NCBI RefSeq assembly: GCF_020921035.1
Contig: NC_063151.1
Span: forward strand, 8,246,001 to 8,310,000
Reading direction: 5' to 3'
Source: Rhodamnia argentea
Taxonomy: Eukaryota > Streptophyta > Magnoliopsida > Myrtales > Myrtaceae
Length of the DNA: 64,000 nt
This document shows, in pieces, positions 48,761 to 63,000 of this stretch. The translations under genes and the position numbers were made by a program. Numbering within the stretch: the first letter of the stretch is position 1; each line of letters starts with the position of its first letter. The notes under the pieces were generated by a model. It was not told the DNA's origin and did no database searches. It saw only the letters and a program-made list of their open reading frames with translations.

Positions 48761-49968
48761 CGTCGAGCTCGGTGGTGGAAATTTGCGCTAGCGGAAGTAG
48801 TCGATTGCAGATTCGTTCACTCTGCTTATATCCGTCTCTCCGCTGGCAAGTCTTTTGGGTTTGAGCCAAATACCTCGACGCCCTGAGGAATAACCTTTCT
48901 TTCCCCGAAAGAAACCTATTTCAATTTACTACTTGTTCGACCCAAAAAAATATATATTTACTACTTGTGTTTTATAAACTTTTCCTTTCCCTGTGGCCCA
49001 AAGGAAAAAAAATATTCTTTTTAAAATCTTGCTGCCTACAGAAAATTCTTATCCATCACAAATAGGAATTTTACAAAATATGCAAATTTTTAACATATAA
49101 ATTTACATACGATAACTTCCTCACATTTTAAATTAAAAAATTTTCTCTAAATTTTCCAAATTTAGAGAAAAACGAGTCTTTTTAAAAGCAAATCCAAACA
49201 AGTTCCTAAATTTCAATTAAGTTTCTTAGCAACCCCACAAATAATGAGGCCGATGGGTATATTTGTATGTAAGCTCATTTACATCTTGCACGAGTTGGAG
49301 TTGATTTGCCATGCTGATTGACATGTGAGATATTTTAACGCCAATGGTCCATCGGGACGAAGAGAACGTCAATTTCGTCTTATGGGTCAGAATTACTATC
49401 TCCCTCTATGGACAACTGAAAAGTCGTGACAGAATTATGCCACGAAGCAGAACATTGTAAGCCCAGAGAAGTGGATTCTTCCAGGTGCACGAAAACTGAC
49501 CTGAACACTACCTGACCGCTAAAACCGACATAAGGAAAAGTTGTGGGCTTCTTTAAGGCTAGAACATGCTCTGTTCGAGTATCTAAAACACAGGGCATGC
49601 GCATGGCTACGCGATTGATCAAAAGCGCATTCAACCTGCTGATGAAACTAAGGTACTCAGAAGTTGGCCATCCCAGTCCCGATCGAGAAACTACAATCAG
49701 ATATTTCCTACCGTAACATATAGTTAAACGAATATGCTACGCTATTGTAACCCCATCAACTGAGGAAAGAATTGAGACCGGGACCGGTCTCATAACTTGC
49801 TTTTTATGTACAGGTCTCGCCATAAACAGGAGCTTCCAGGAGCATGCCATTTCAGCATAATTTTGAGCTTGAGGATGTCGTCGTTTCTGATGCTGTCTGC
49901 CAAGGATTTACCATGATCACCAGGCATGAGTAATCACGGTCTTTTCGTTTATCACCATACATGGATAA
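48761..49968. other. Spacer between RPT4 start and glycosyltransferase stop
   Basis: Holds the RPT4 leader and promoter (just after 48760) and, toward 49968, the 3' UTR of the upstream minus-strand glycosyltransferase. 48900-49250 is AT-rich with a short inverted pair, 'aaattttctctaaattt/aaatttagagaaaa', near 49137-49170. A minus-strand frame at 49634-49380 has no known motif. The two genes lie head-to-tail on one strand. Confidence 0.4.
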
Positions 49969-52900
49969 TCACGATTGTTTCTGTCCTTGCTTCTGCCTTC
50001 TTGCATTCTGCAACACTTCTTCCAGAACCAAAGCGATTCTCTGCGCCATGTGGTGTTCCAGGAACTGCTCTTTCACCCTCTCGTATCCCTTCTTTCCCAA
50101 TGTCAGCCTCGTCTCTTTTTGGGTTGCCAATTTGATGATATTTTCTGCCAGAGGCATCACGCCTTCTTTCCCAGCAGGATGCAACCAACCTGTCGACCCA
50201 TCTACCACAATTTCTGTGGTTCCTCCAGCAGCCGTCCCCTAAATTAAAACAAGTTAAAACAAACGTTCTTCTGTTGGAAATTAGAAAGAATCCGACAAAT
50301 AGAGATAGTATCCTCATGTAGAAGAACAAGCAAGCAAACAATTCAAAGATCAAGCGCACACAGTTAAAAACAAATCAGCAGCACAAAAACTTCACAAAGC
50401 GCGTTGAATGGTCCCACAACTGCCATCACAATTAAGAGAGAGGGAACTCCATGCAGTAGTCTTTAGACATTCTAGTATCAATGATGGATAAAGAACGCAA
50501 TCGGTAAGAAAGAAGATTTTCACAAAACATCATCATTGAGAAGCCAAAAAAACAACATGAGGAATTCTACCAATTTCTCCAAAATGGAAAAAAATGGAAT
50601 GTGCAATGGGAGCAAGAACATAATGTATCAAAATGGGTTGTCCTTCTACTTATGGTGTTAACCTTAAAAAGTTGACATGTTTTCACATGAAATACCCAAA
50701 GTCTTTTAAAATATAGAAGCAATTAAAGTCACCCCAAAATGGTCCTTTGTTTGTTTGCATACTAAAACATGATTATTGTTTTGGTGGGTCCTCATGTGAA
50801 AACACGTCAACTTTAGGACAAAGCAAAATAAAAAAAAGTTGAACCGAACGCTTTCTAAACATTCATTACAGTTGTCATGAAGACAGTTATTATGCAGTGC
50901 CAAAGGTAACGTCATCCCCAGAGACAACCCTCAAAGGATGCAACAAATACCCCTACTATGGAAGCATCTAGTCAAAGCCATGAGTTTGACAAATTGCTGA
51001 TGATGAAGAAGAAATATGAAATGCACAAAACAGTGATAGAGGAAAAAGCCATAACTAAATAGGGTTTACCAGTACAGGGAGTTGGAAGGCCATAGCTTCA
51101 ATAGTTATTCTCCCAAAGCACTCTCCCCGCGCCTACACATGAATAAAAGTACAAGGTTCAAGTAAGTCAGATCTACCGATTGTCCGACACTAGATGAGCA
51201 GCCTCACTGCGGCTCTCACAGCGTTCGGAATCGAGCAAAACTAAAGGTTAAACAAACCTGACATTCTTATTGTTAGAGCCTAAGGTGCATCATAGAATAA
51301 AATTGGTGAAATAAGTCTTCCAATCGATCCTTAACTCAGCATGCAGGAGTCCCACTCCCACATTCATATTGGTAATACAATACCTTCCCTTTCATATCTA
51401 ATCTTTGCATATCACTATACACAGGCCTAGCCCCACTATGAATTACTAGGAAATATTTTAATTGCATAGGTCTTGAGGTACACAGAAGTCACAAGGTTGA
51501 TGTGATGGGAATAGTCCAATTAAAGAACATGAACGCATCTGCTCAGGCAAATGAAGTAAAACGCGAACAACAATATACCTGAGAGTTTTGGACGAGGACA
51601 TCAATTGAAGCCAGATAAGGAGCAACTTGCAAGGTCTTATTGACAAAGTGTACGCGATCCTGAATTTTCTTTTCTGCTACAAAGTTACGAAGTTCTGTCT
51701 CAAACTTTGTTTGAGCATTCATATCACTTCCAACTATCACCGCATGCATAGATGGCACCTGCAATTTCTTCTCTTGAATCAATCGCAGACTTTCATAAAA
51801 GGCCCTCAGAAATAGATCCTGCCCTTTCCCACGGGAAACACCTGCAATTACATCAGACAACAGACAAGCAATGTTTAGGAGCAGAAGTTGTACCAGTGGA
51901 CTACTATCTGTTAAACCAACAAATGGTACTTGGAGTGAATTAAAAGAGTTAAGCCGATTTCGACATAGCATTCAGAAAAACTCAAGTAGAGGTCTCAGAC
52001 ATGAAGAAGTGAGCTCCCAATGAAAGAACTCTATGTTGCATCCTGCCTTTGGAAAGAGACACTTCATTTTTTTCAGGGCTTCAGATACCTAGGATGAACC
52101 TATTGGCAGTTCCACAGAAGTAAAGGATGTGAAAAGTGCAAAGGGGGATGCAGGAGCAAAGAAGCACTCAAAAAATTCATAAACACAGAGCATTGCTACA
52201 AAACTCATGAGGCTTATGTCAACAATGAACAAAAATTTGTTCATGTTGCTCATTATCCTCATCATAGATCTAATCCAACCTTACACACTAAAATGCCAAA
52301 TAAAAGGACCCAAAGCTTCCACTGGAAAGGACTCAGTTAAAAGAGGGCATCATTTTAGAATAGCACAAGTATACATAATCAGTTGACTAAATTAGAAATT
52401 CACTGTAGAAAGCGTACTATTGATGATGGCAAAGAGTAGATCTTCATTCCTTACTCCAAAGGACTCGCGGACATGCTGATGGAGAACCCTCTTGGCCACA
52501 TTATCGTCTGCTACTTCCATTAACTCATTACTATTTCCAAGGTGCACAACGTAAGTCTTAGGCATCTTGATCCTGCCAATATAATTTTCAGAAAGAGAAT
52601 GGGGCAAATACAATTGCAGAATTCCACATACTAGTAATGAATGTCGGTGAAAACTGCAAAGCATGTATGTAAAAATTATCCAAAATGCAAAGAAAAGAAG
52701 CAGATAAACTTGCCGAGCATGCAAAGGGAAAAAGAGAAACAAGAATATTTGAACATGCCAAAACCTCCAGCACTAGTCAGTTCTTCACTGTGAAACTAGT
52801 GAGAAAAGCATCAACAGACTTAGAAGACCATTGTGAAACACAGCATATTTAATGTGCGAGAACAATACCCCAGACGTTCTTGAGTTCTGGTCTTCCAGTA

Positions 52901-54805
52901 TTCAGCTGTTGTGTGAGAATCAATCATTGCCCCTGCCACATAAGGTAGGTGCTTGACATACTCCAGTTTGAAATAATGTCCTCTCATTTCGTGAATCCAC
53001 CACAAAATTTTTGGTAGAACACTAGACACATTGTCCTGAAGAACAGCATCAAGCCACTTCCCAGCGACAGCAGTATTTAACACCACCAAATCAGCCTTAA
53101 GGGCTATATCAATTGCTTTCTGTCCTTTTGCAGAGACAACCTAATTGTATGAACAAAACACACTCAGACCAAAGCAAAATAATGCAATTCATTCATGTCA
53201 CATGTTGTATAAGACAAACCAAAATACACTTAAAGAGCCATTCTGGTGTGACTCTATATCAGCTAGGTTTGTAGGATGTCGGTGATGATGTCATGCCTTG
53301 TTGCAATTTCATGGAGGAAATGCCATACTACTCTCTCTCGGGGAGGTTTCTGCCTCCCTGGCCCATGCAAGAAGGATCATCTATACTTTTCCAACAAAAC
53401 CAGTGCCCCTTGGGGTGAGACTAGCAGTTAGCACAGTAGATAAGCACCGAGGACTTTTCCCAGTGAAATTTCTTTTTCTTGTTTAATGGAGAGGCTTCTT
53501 AGCTAGAGTTCCTTAAGAAGGTTTTTTATGGATTCCAGCTCACCAATCTGATTTAGATTAATGAGGAACGTGGCCTGTCAAGCATCGCTTGTACGGGCCC
53601 AATCAAGGGTTTTACAGCCACTTCATGGATCCATTTGTAGTCCATTGATGATTTTGTCTTCACTGACGAACAGTCAAAGAAATTGCCAGTCTTGCAGCCC
53701 CACTGGAAACGCTACTTTGTGTTGCAACCAACCAGACAAACATCACTTTCCCTCAATTGACGCTACAGATAGACTACACATACTAGTAGAAGTCCAAATT
53801 AATCAGAGAATCACATCCCATTGCGCAATAAATTTCTCAAGATGCTACCAACTCCTCATCAAATTGAAGCTAGCGATAGTCACAATTTCCTATACCGAAG
53901 CATACCAAACATTCTTCTGATGCTTTTACACAATCCTAGTCTAATCAGGAATAACAGGAACTAAAAATTTACCTGCACTCCATGGTCTAACATCTTATGC
54001 TCCAAGCTGTAAATGACACCGTCTGGCTCTGCTGGTTTCTGGTTAGTAATCCAGACAACCTCCGAGCCCACACCTCTCAACAGAAATGCCAGCTCCATGA
54101 GCAATAACGGCCCACCTTACACCACAGAACCGAAAAAATTCAATTGATTAATGCAACCCTTAACAGGAAAAGTGATAAACCAAGTCTACAGCCTGCTGGG
54201 AATGCCTGCCTCAAGGGAATACAATTCATTTGCAACTGACTCTGGTTGGATCTGAGTTAGCAAGCAATCTAAGGTCACTATTGAGTTTGCTTATACTGGA
54301 TTCTACACTGCAATGATGCCCAAAGTGGCATAACATGCCCAAAAATCAATTCATTTGGAGCTCAATCTCAATAATTTGCCATGCGGCATCCCAAACAATA
54401 TCACTCATTCCAATCCACTTCATTTCGCCAGCAACCCGAAACAGCTTAAACACTCCACAAACCGAAATCAGATTGATAAGAACTACACCAGGGAAGATTC
54501 ACAGTTTGCCAGTAACTACCGGAAAGGGAAAGCTCGTGGGAGACGAGAAGGACGAGCTTCGACTTCATGAACTCAAGCGGGCTGGTCGACCCTCGAGGAG
54601 GTGCGCGGGCGGCGCCGCCCGGGACCGCCTCCCCCGCGAAGTGCGCGTCGCTCGAACTGGAGGAGACGGCGGCGCTAGGGTTGCAGGAATCGGACGCGAA
54701 CCTGGTGATCAGGACGAGAGCGGTGGAAAGAGAGAAGAGGAGCAGGACCATCAGCGGCCACCGCTTCTTCCGCATTGCGATCCACGCGCTCGATTGCTTC
54801 GCCAT
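49969..54805 (-). CDS. Membrane-anchored glycosyltransferase, GT4-like (GT-B fold)
   Basis: Seven exons on the minus strand: 54805-54520, 54115-53973, 53140-52869, 52572-52418, 51841-51579, 51132-51070, 50238-49969. They sum to 1452 nt, 483 aa, one frame, all GT-AG. After a basic N-terminus, residues about 16-35 (WPLMVLLLFSLSTALVLITR) form a signal anchor, suggesting a type II Golgi or ER protein. The C-terminal half has the GT4 nucleotide-sugar site: SRGKGQD, AVIVGSDMN, and E-x7-E (ECFGRITIE, 377-385) followed by EAMAFQLPVLGTAAGGTTEIV. It resembles plant 'UDP-glycosyltransferase superfamily' proteins of the At1g75420/At1g19710 type, whose donor and acceptor I do not know. The start at 54805 is chosen over an ATG 45 nt upstream because MAKQSS fits the family N-terminus. 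Confidence 0.9.
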
Positions 54806-55182
54806 TGATGTTGCTGTCGAGTGAGAGCTTGCGCCGCTTGCGCGCATCAACGCAGTTCAAGAGGCTTCCAACTCGAGGCAAGCTGCAACTTCCTCCATCT
54901 TTGGCCAGAAGAGAGAGCCAGTTAAACATATTCTACATAAAAGCATCAGTGGTAAATTCCAAGCACTTCATTTTCTCAAACAATAATATAAACTGCTATT
55001 TATTTTAAATAAAGATTCGAGCTGCCCCCACTATTTCTAGAAAAACCGCATCAAATATTTTTTTTTTGTTATTTATATTTTTTTATTCTTTTCAATTTCT
55101 TTTTTATTCTTTTTTTTCCGTCTTCCTTTTTGCCGGTGGCCCATCTCAAGCTATGATTGGCCTCGCCCGAGTAGGGCGAGGC
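54806..55182. other. Glycosyltransferase leader and remnant of an older TIR element
   Basis: The first part is the minus-strand glycosyltransferase 5' flank. From about 55005, 'aaataaagattcgagctg', T-rich sequence and a GC-rich 'cctcgcccgagtagggcgagg' palindrome (55161-55181) look like the left part of a GC-core TIR element. Its right part reappears at 58036-58240. The hAT transposon has split it. Confidence 0.5.
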
Positions 55183-58035
55183 TAAGGGTGGCCACGGCCC
55201 GGAACCGGCCCGTTGACCAACCGTAACCGACATGTTGACCGGGTCTGCCGATTTCGAATCGCCAATTAGCCGTTGGGTTTGGCCCAATGGCTAAGCATAA
55301 AAAAAAAAAAAAGGGAAAGAGCCAACGGGCCCAATTTGGCCGTTGCAATGCAACGGACGGATGTTTTTTTTTTCCCTTAATTTATTAAAACTATCCTAAA
55401 TAATCTCTATAAATATCCCCCCTTTCATTTTTTCTGACAAATTCTCTCAATTCTCTCAATTCCGGCTCAATTTTCTTAATTTTTCGAGTCCATTTTCCGC
55501 TCTATTCTCTAAAAAAAAAAATGGCGAGTGGAAGCAGATCTCGTAACGGGGGAAAGAGCGCGATACGGATGGGGGAATCTAATTATTCTCATCCTCATGA
55601 ATATGATCCTCGTGAATTTGCATATTAGGTAAACGAGAATGATAATATCAACGTTATTCCCAACGTCAAGCATGTCCAAATGCAAGAAAATCTTCATCCT
55701 CCTACCGGTGTTGAAGAAACGTCGACAACACGGGAGCCGGAATGGGAGGATATATCCAACATATGAAAACACTTCATGAATGAACATTTAGGTGAAAACA
55801 AGTATCAAGTAAAATGTAAATATTGTGGAACAACATACAGTTTTATAGGTGGAGGCGGCTATGGAACATTTAAAAGGCATCTGAGGTCAAAACATGCAAG
55901 GCAAGTAAGGATTGACACCAGCCAACAACAAATTTTCGGGTATACCAATCTTAACACTTTTCCTTTATTTCGTTACAATGAAAAAATTTATAAACAAACA
56001 TTAGCTCAATATACTACCATTGATCGTTTACCGTTTAATATTGGTGAAAATTTTGATTTTAATTTTTTATAAACACCGCATGTACTCGCAAGTAAAACCC
56101 GCTTCCGAGAAATACTCTTAAACGAGAAATTTTTGGGCTTTATAGAAAAGGAAAAAAAATATTTGAAATTTTTTTTTACGAATTTCAATGGACGTGTGCA
56201 TATAGGTAACGGCATTTGGAATGATCCTTATCAAACTTATTTTTATAAGGGTATCACATGTCATTGGATAGGCGATGATTGGAACGTTCAAAAAAGAGTT
56301 ATTGCATTTCGAGTTTTTGATGATAGGCATACAGCCAATAATATTTATAGAGTAATTAGATAAGTTTTAGAAGAATATAATTTGATTAATAAAAAATTTT
56401 CAGTTGGTTTTGATAATGCCATGACAAATACCGCTTCTATTCCCGATTTAGAAAAGATTTGTAAACCTACTTTTGGTGGATAATTTTTTCATATTAAATG
56501 TGCTTGTCATGTTTTAAATTTATATGTACAAGATGGTTTACGAACTCTTGATACTTTTTTCAGCCCAATAAAGAAAGCAATTCACTTTTTATGGAAATAT
56601 CCCAAAATTACGAAAGAATGTGGTAGATTTTATAAAGCAAATAGAAGAACACCAAAAAAATTTCCAAAAGATATTCCGATTTGTTAGAATTCTACCTACA
56701 AGTTGCTTAATCAATCTTTTGCTTATAAATATTTATTATGTACGTTTATTTCAAATAATGTTTCCGAAATTAATTTATTACCACAAGATTGGGATATTTG
56801 CAACAACAAAAAAAAGATTTTTTAAAAGTTTTTAACAATGCAACTTGTAGTTTATCTGGTATTTATTATCCTACTACGCATTTATTTTTAATAGAATGTG
56901 TTAATATTGGTGGTGTTTATGAAGAATATGAAAAAGATGATCAATTAGCTCCGACTATTATAGCAATGCGAGGAAAATGGTTGTTTTATTATACCGAAAT
57001 TCCTCTTATCTATTTGGTTGCTTTTGTTTTCGATTCACATATGAAATTAGATGGTTCAAGTGGTTATCCGAATAGCTATTATAAATGTTTACATTTGAAT
57101 GAAACAATAAATGTTATAATTATACAAGCAGCGGTTAAAGATGCAATAGTAGAATTGTATAGTGAATTTTGTAGTACATATAGTTTAGGTGATAGTGGAT
57201 CTTTCTAACCTAGTGACGTATAAAGCGGGGAGAATAGTAGAATTAGGAGAGGGTACAAGATGGTGATAAGCAGGCAAAAAATATAAAATGGAGCAACATG
57301 TAATATTTCTGAAATAGAGACATATTTAACCATTTCTTTCGAGTTTGATGAATCCGAAAGCACAGATTTTTCAATTCTAAAGTGGTAGAAGAGGCATTCA
57401 ACTCAATTCCCAACCTTCGCTCTCAACACAAAACGGATTTTAACAACCCCTTGTTCAACGGTTGCGGTTGAACAAGCATTTAGTGCTGGAGGATTAATTT
57501 TGGATGATCGACGTTCAAGATTATATCCGAATTCGATAGAAGCTCAAGCTTGTCTCGATGATTGGATAAAGGCTCAATTTCGACAACAAGAAATGGATCG
57601 CAACACATAAGTCGAATTTTTCAACGATGATGATGGAAATACCACCGCCGCGACTACCAAAATGGGTAGCGATGATTGGCGATGAGGTAAATTGAGATTA
57701 TCAAAGGTAAAAGAATTACAAGAATTTTGATTCTTCTATCTTCAAGAAGATATGTAGGCACTTAATGATAATTCATTAAGTTCAAGCCCCCTTCTCCCTC
57801 CCTTCCCCCTCAAAATTTGATTACAATGTATAATTAGATGATAATTTATATTTAATAATTTATTTTTTCATTTAATAATTTATTAATTAAAAATTAAATA
57901 TAAAAATAGAAACCGGAATCGGCTTAGAACCAAGACCGCCCCTTAAGGGGCTAGTTCCGGTTCAAGGGTGGTCATGAACCGGAAACGCCGGTTCATGAAT
58001 CGAAATCGGCCAATTTCGAACCTTGGCCACCTCTA
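55183..58035 (+). mobile_element. hAT-superfamily DNA transposon, inactive
   Basis: The ends are TAAGGGTGGCCA and the inverse TGGCCACCTCTA, and both sides carry the perfect 8-bp direct repeat GGCGAGGC (55175-55182 and 58036-58043), the diagnostic length for hAT. Length 2853 bp. Sub-terminal regions repeat 'ggaaccggcc/ccggttcaagg' phrases in both orientations. It contains a decayed transposase on the plus strand. The element sits inside an older GC-rich repeat. Confidence 0.9.
55521..57610 (+). pseudogene. hAT transposase pseudogene (BED zinc finger ... C-terminal dimerisation domain)
   Basis: An ATG at 55521 opens a frame that meets TAG after 35 codons and resumes in the same frame. A BED zinc finger follows (CKYCG...HLRSKH, about 55815-55900). 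Then come catalytic-core fragments: FFTNFNGRVHIG, KGITCHWIGDDWNVQKRV, SVGFDNAMTNTASIP and FFHIKCACHVLNLYVQDGL. The hAT C-terminal dimerisation motif (STVAVEQAFSAGGLILDDRR, about 57447-57506) is in a different frame, and its frame ends at TAA 57608-57610. At least three in-frame stops and several frameshifts break it. The type is like the plant 'zinc finger BED domain RICESLEEPER' group. Confidence 0.9.
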
Positions 58036-58043
58036 GGCGAGGC

Positions 58044-60026
58044 CCTTGCCTCGTGGCGCCGAGCTCACCCAACCCTCATTGTTGGTGGCCATCGACAAAA
58101 AGGAAGGGAAAAAATAAAAAAAATTATAGATGATGAAAATATCTTGTAGTGATGCTCTTCTTTGAAATAATAAAGCTACTTTAAGTCCTTATTTGAAAAA
58201 AAATAATGACACTTCAAATTCTTATTTGAATTTTTCTTTATATTTTAGATCTATCGTGTTTTCTCTTTAGGAAAAAGAAAATTTTATATTTTATTTTCTT
58301 TAAAGTCTATAAATAGCAAAACTCTAAAGAAAAAAAAATCAAAGCGGATTAGAAGATTCATACGAAGCATGTGACTGTTCAAAAAGTATTATTTTGGTTC
58401 CATTTTCAAAACTGTGTTCGTTTAATTTTTAATGATATTAATTAATGTCCTTGAGCCACTTGTTAACAAATTACATCATAAAATGCCACTACTATTTCAC
58501 GCTTGCATATTTAGTTTATGCGTCCAAAATTTCAAGCCGTGCTCGATTGAGCTTAGTTCGATGAGATCGGTCATTCGAGATCATTCTATCTTATGCCCAA
58601 ATTAATGGATAGAATTGAAGCACAACTTATACTTTTAAACTAAAAACAGAAGCTTACAAATTGACCAATGAATTATACTTTGCCACGGTCTTATCGCATT
58701 AATATTAATTCGTGAAATAATTCGTCAAAAGAAAAATATGTGACTTCTGGGGAATCAAACCATGTTCTACGAAATGCTGACTTTCAATTGATGTCGGAAG
58801 TATAAAACTTTCAATATTTTCAATTGCTTAGAGTTTCTTGTATCTTCTAAATTTAAAGTGTTCGTATATATTTTTTTTTTTCGAATTTTAGATGAACTAC
58901 TATTTATTTTTGGAAAAAGTTAGAAGATAAAGTAAATATGTTTTCTAAGCATACGTGCCCTTAAAATCATTTGACTTCCTTATTTATTTAAACTTTTCTC
59001 GGTAAAAAGGGAAGTTATATTTACGCCAAATAATAATGCCATGTAATATCATCTTCATTGAACAATGTTTATCATGCCTCAATGTCAATCAAATAATTTT
59101 TTTGTTTATTTATATTACTCCATAATTGCTTTGTTTATCGCATCTCAGTCGCATCACTCCATAATTACTTTCGTTAACAAATAATTACGAATGAGGTAGA
59201 CTTAACAAAAGTAGCAATTTTATTTCCTTTCTGACATTAGAAGAACTACTTTCGATTTAGAATCAAGCGCAAGAATATTTCTGTTATTAAAAGACAAACG
59301 AGAATTATGAAGAGGCTAATAGTTCTTATGACATATAAGTCAGGGCTACATTTAATTGTACTGATAATTTTTAGTTTCATTCCTCATAAAATATTTTTAA
59401 GTCTTTTAAAAAATCGTGCGAATATTTTGTAGTGAAGAGAGAAATGTAAGTCCTTGCATATAAGAGATCTTCAGTCGATTTCTTCCATTAATCTCGAATT
59501 AGTATCAAAATAATCGGATTCACTTCTCAAATTATTAAACTACGCATAATAATTATTTAAAGTTGATTGATTAAGTTAATTCTTGTTTTAAATGTAAATT
59601 AATTTCGTTGACCACCATCCAAATGGTATTTCATGTAAAAGTTATTTTTGTCTTTAGACATAGAAAAAGGGTTTTGTAAATGAAGTTAAACCACCTTTTA
59701 AAAGGATGTATGACTTTAATTCAATGTAAATTCGTTCAATGTGATTATGAAATTTTGGCACATCGTGCGAGTTAAGAGACGACATTATTTATTAGATTTA
59801 TATGTCATATTCAAATTTAAAGATGACATTACATATTGAAGTAAAAAAAAATATTCTGTCAAAACATTGGACTAAAAATCTAGGAGCATTTGTGCAATTT
59901 GTCCTATTAATAATTAGGAGCGAAAAAAATAATAATAACCATCCAATATATATGTAAGTAACTCCGGCCAAAATCAAGGGTAGACTCCTCACTCCTCGTC
60001 GACGGAATTTCCGGAGAGCGACGGAG
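58044..60026. other. AT-rich spacer and upstream region of the RsmI-like gene
   Basis: 58044-58240 is the right half of the older GC-core TIR element, with 'agtccttatttg' repeats. After that the sequence is strongly AT-rich, with no recognisable coding sequence, RNA gene or transposon ends. The last 80 bp before 60027 become GC-richer and hold the leader of the methyltransferase gene. Confidence 0.45.
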
Positions 60027-63000
60027 ATGAGGTTGCGGCAGCTTCAGCTTCAGCTTCAGCTTCCGCCTTCTGCAGCCTCCTCTCTCTGCGCCGCTCCTTC
60101 TCATTCATGGCGTCCAAGACCGTTTCGCTTCATCCGCACCCTTACTTCGCCTCCCTCCCTATCACGTTCGCTCTCACTGTGCTCTCGCTCTTTCTGTTCC
60201 AACTCGACCTCGCGGCCGTTCTCCGAGTCCTCCGCGGCAGCGCCCGAGGAATCCTCGAAACGCGTAATCATTCTCGCCTCCGAATTTTTCGTTGAATCGT
60301 CTGCGAGCTCGTCGATATGGAAAACGCTTTCGTTTGTGTGTATCTGTTGTCGCGAAGTAAAGCGTAACAGAGATGGTTCGCCGTCGGTGGTAGTTTACTG
60401 AATGCTTTGAGAAATCATCTTGTTCTTGTTGGTGCGATAGACTTCGCCGTGTGATTATCGGATTAGACAGCTTGGTTCATCACCGGCTGGTGATTTACCG
60501 AGCGCTCGAAGAGACTCTGCGATCTGCTGTTGTAATAGATAGTTTGGGATATTATGCTAAAACTAGCATGTTGCCGTGTGTTTTTTCATCAACACTTGAA
60601 CTTTGTGAAGATGAGCTCCTAGATGGATGTCGTGGTGTAATAATGCAGTCAGTAGTGTGTCGAGCTCGCTTGAAATGCTTGCTGTTTTCTTTTTAAGTTT
60701 TCGCAGAAGCAAAATGAGCTCTTGATGCCTCTTGATGCGTGCTCTTGTGTTGAATTCTCTCGCACTTGCTTCGGTAACTGTTTCTCTGATGCTGTCTCAC
60801 AATGTTGCCTTAATTGATTGCACAGGCTCCTCTGAAGCCTGGCCTCTATCTCGTGGGAACACCTATTGGCAATCTTGAGGATATCACTTTGCGGTACTTG
60901 ATTTTCAGATAATTGCTGGATCTAAAGCCTTTGTTCTTCCCTTGCGCATGCCTTACATACATCTTTGCGTGTTCTTATGTATATATCTTGATGCTCTCTG
61001 TTGATTTAGTATGCCTTAGAATTTGTGATCACTTTTCACCTGCGCTTCTCATGCTGCTTACATCCAGTTGGAAGTTAAACTGATCTCTGTGTCTTAAAAC
61101 GCCATTTCCCCTCCTTTTGCTGCATGTTGGCCTATCTTTCGCATCCAATATCTAGTTTGATGGCCTAGCAAACAGTTCTACATAGCACACACACTATGAT
61201 TCTGATGCTTGGAATCTTGGAATCATCAATGCAGTGCGCTTCGCGTGTTGAGGTCAGCCAATGTAATACTTTCAGAAGATACAAGGCACTCGGGGAAGTT
61301 GCTTCAGCATTACGATATTAAAACCCCTCTCGTAAGTTTCTGTAGAAATACTGTACGCTGTTTCTTAATTGATAGAAGTTGTTATGTGATTCTAATTGCG
61401 TGCTTTAGATTTTCAGCTGAGTTATCATAAATTCAATGAGCGTCAAAGAGAGCAAACGGTGCTAAAAAGGTTGAAGCAGGGTGAAATAGTGGCAGTGATC
61501 AGTGATGCTGGAACACCAGGCATCAGTGATCCAGGCATGGAATTGGTAAGTTGATGCTCTTCTTCAAGCTTCTACATCTGTTTGGGACTTTTTGCTGGTA
61601 AAGGAGCTGGAACAGAATTTTTTTTATTTAAAACATCTTATTCACTATGCAACATTGGGTGCTTTATGCAAAGATGTTAGTTGCGAGTTACTAATCTGAG
61701 CAGTCTTATTGGGATGGGGAAGCACTTCAATAACTAGCTGATTCTAATGTGAGATACACTGCTTCAAAGATAACGAACTACTATCGAAGTTAAAGCGCCA
61801 GTGGTCTTGGCGTTGGGATAAAGCATCCATTTTCTCTTCTTTCATTGATCTAGTCCCTTACATGCGAGTTTTCCCAGGCAAAATCATGCGTGGAAGAAAA
61901 TATTCCTGTTATTCCTATTCCTGGACCTTCTGCTTTGGTAGCTGCTCTCTCTGCCTCGGGATTGTCAACAGAAGAGTTTACATTTGGTAAGTTCAGAAGG
62001 AGATTGGGCCATTCAAGTATAAGTCAGTAAGTACCCTTTGTTATTATTGATCTTGAAAGCTAACATTTTATTGCACTTCTTAAGTTGGATTTCTGCCAAA
62101 ACACTCTGGAGCAAGGAGAGAGAGGCTATTAATTTCTGTAAATGAAGCAAAGACTCAGATATTCTATGTTCCTCCTCATAAGCTTCATCAATTTCTTGAG
62201 GAAGCCTCAACCATTTTCAGCGAGTCAAGGTACAGAAGATATAGTATGTGCATAAAATTTGTCTGTTTATCTTTACATATTGATTTCTAAGTATAATTTA
62301 TTAATTTCCATGTAATTTGAAGGCAGTGAAAAATGCTCTATGAAGTCAGTGCATCCTTTCTAAATGCATGTCCAAGCTCCAACTGACAGAGACTTCTTAA
62401 TAACTTACTCTTTTCATATGCACCTGGTATGTGCTTCATTTCTGCAAGGGATGATGTACCTTGATGTCTTGCAGAAGATGCGTTGTAGCTCGGGAAATTA
62501 CTAAGATTCATGAAGAGGTAGGATATCTTACGCAAGTCAATTCATTGCTATGTTTGCTATTGCTTCTCCATTGAATATATATGAATTTAAATTGCTGAAA
62601 TTTGATGTGATTTTCCTTTATTAGAAGAATTTCTAGGTTATCTGGAATATCTGTCTCTCAGTTCATACTGAATTTTTTCAGATGCTGTTAGTATGTCCGC
62701 TTGACTTCTATTGCTGTTCTAATATAAGTGAAAACGTGCTGTTAGTCAATTACGCATTAGTCTCCCTACATTCCAGTTTTACGTTACATCTGTGGCCTTC
62801 TCTCTCTCTCTTCCCTCCGCTAGATGGGCATATAGGCCCTATACGAGCTCGGCTCACTTACTACTTGAAATTCAAGTATTATCGAATTCACATGAGAAGA
62901 CCTAGTCAAAAGCTACAGTTACAATATCTGTAAACATGTGCTCATATATAAATTTAATACCATAGTGTATCATATCAAAATGTACTGTAAAGGCGGAGGT

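Noticed and set aside
53298..53920. Plus-strand frames in the glycosyltransferase intron
   Set aside because: No motifs, and they lie inside a well-supported intron (53141-53972).
55776..57208. Separate small genes in the hAT region
   Set aside because: The frames are pieces of one broken transposase between defined transposon ends, not independent genes.
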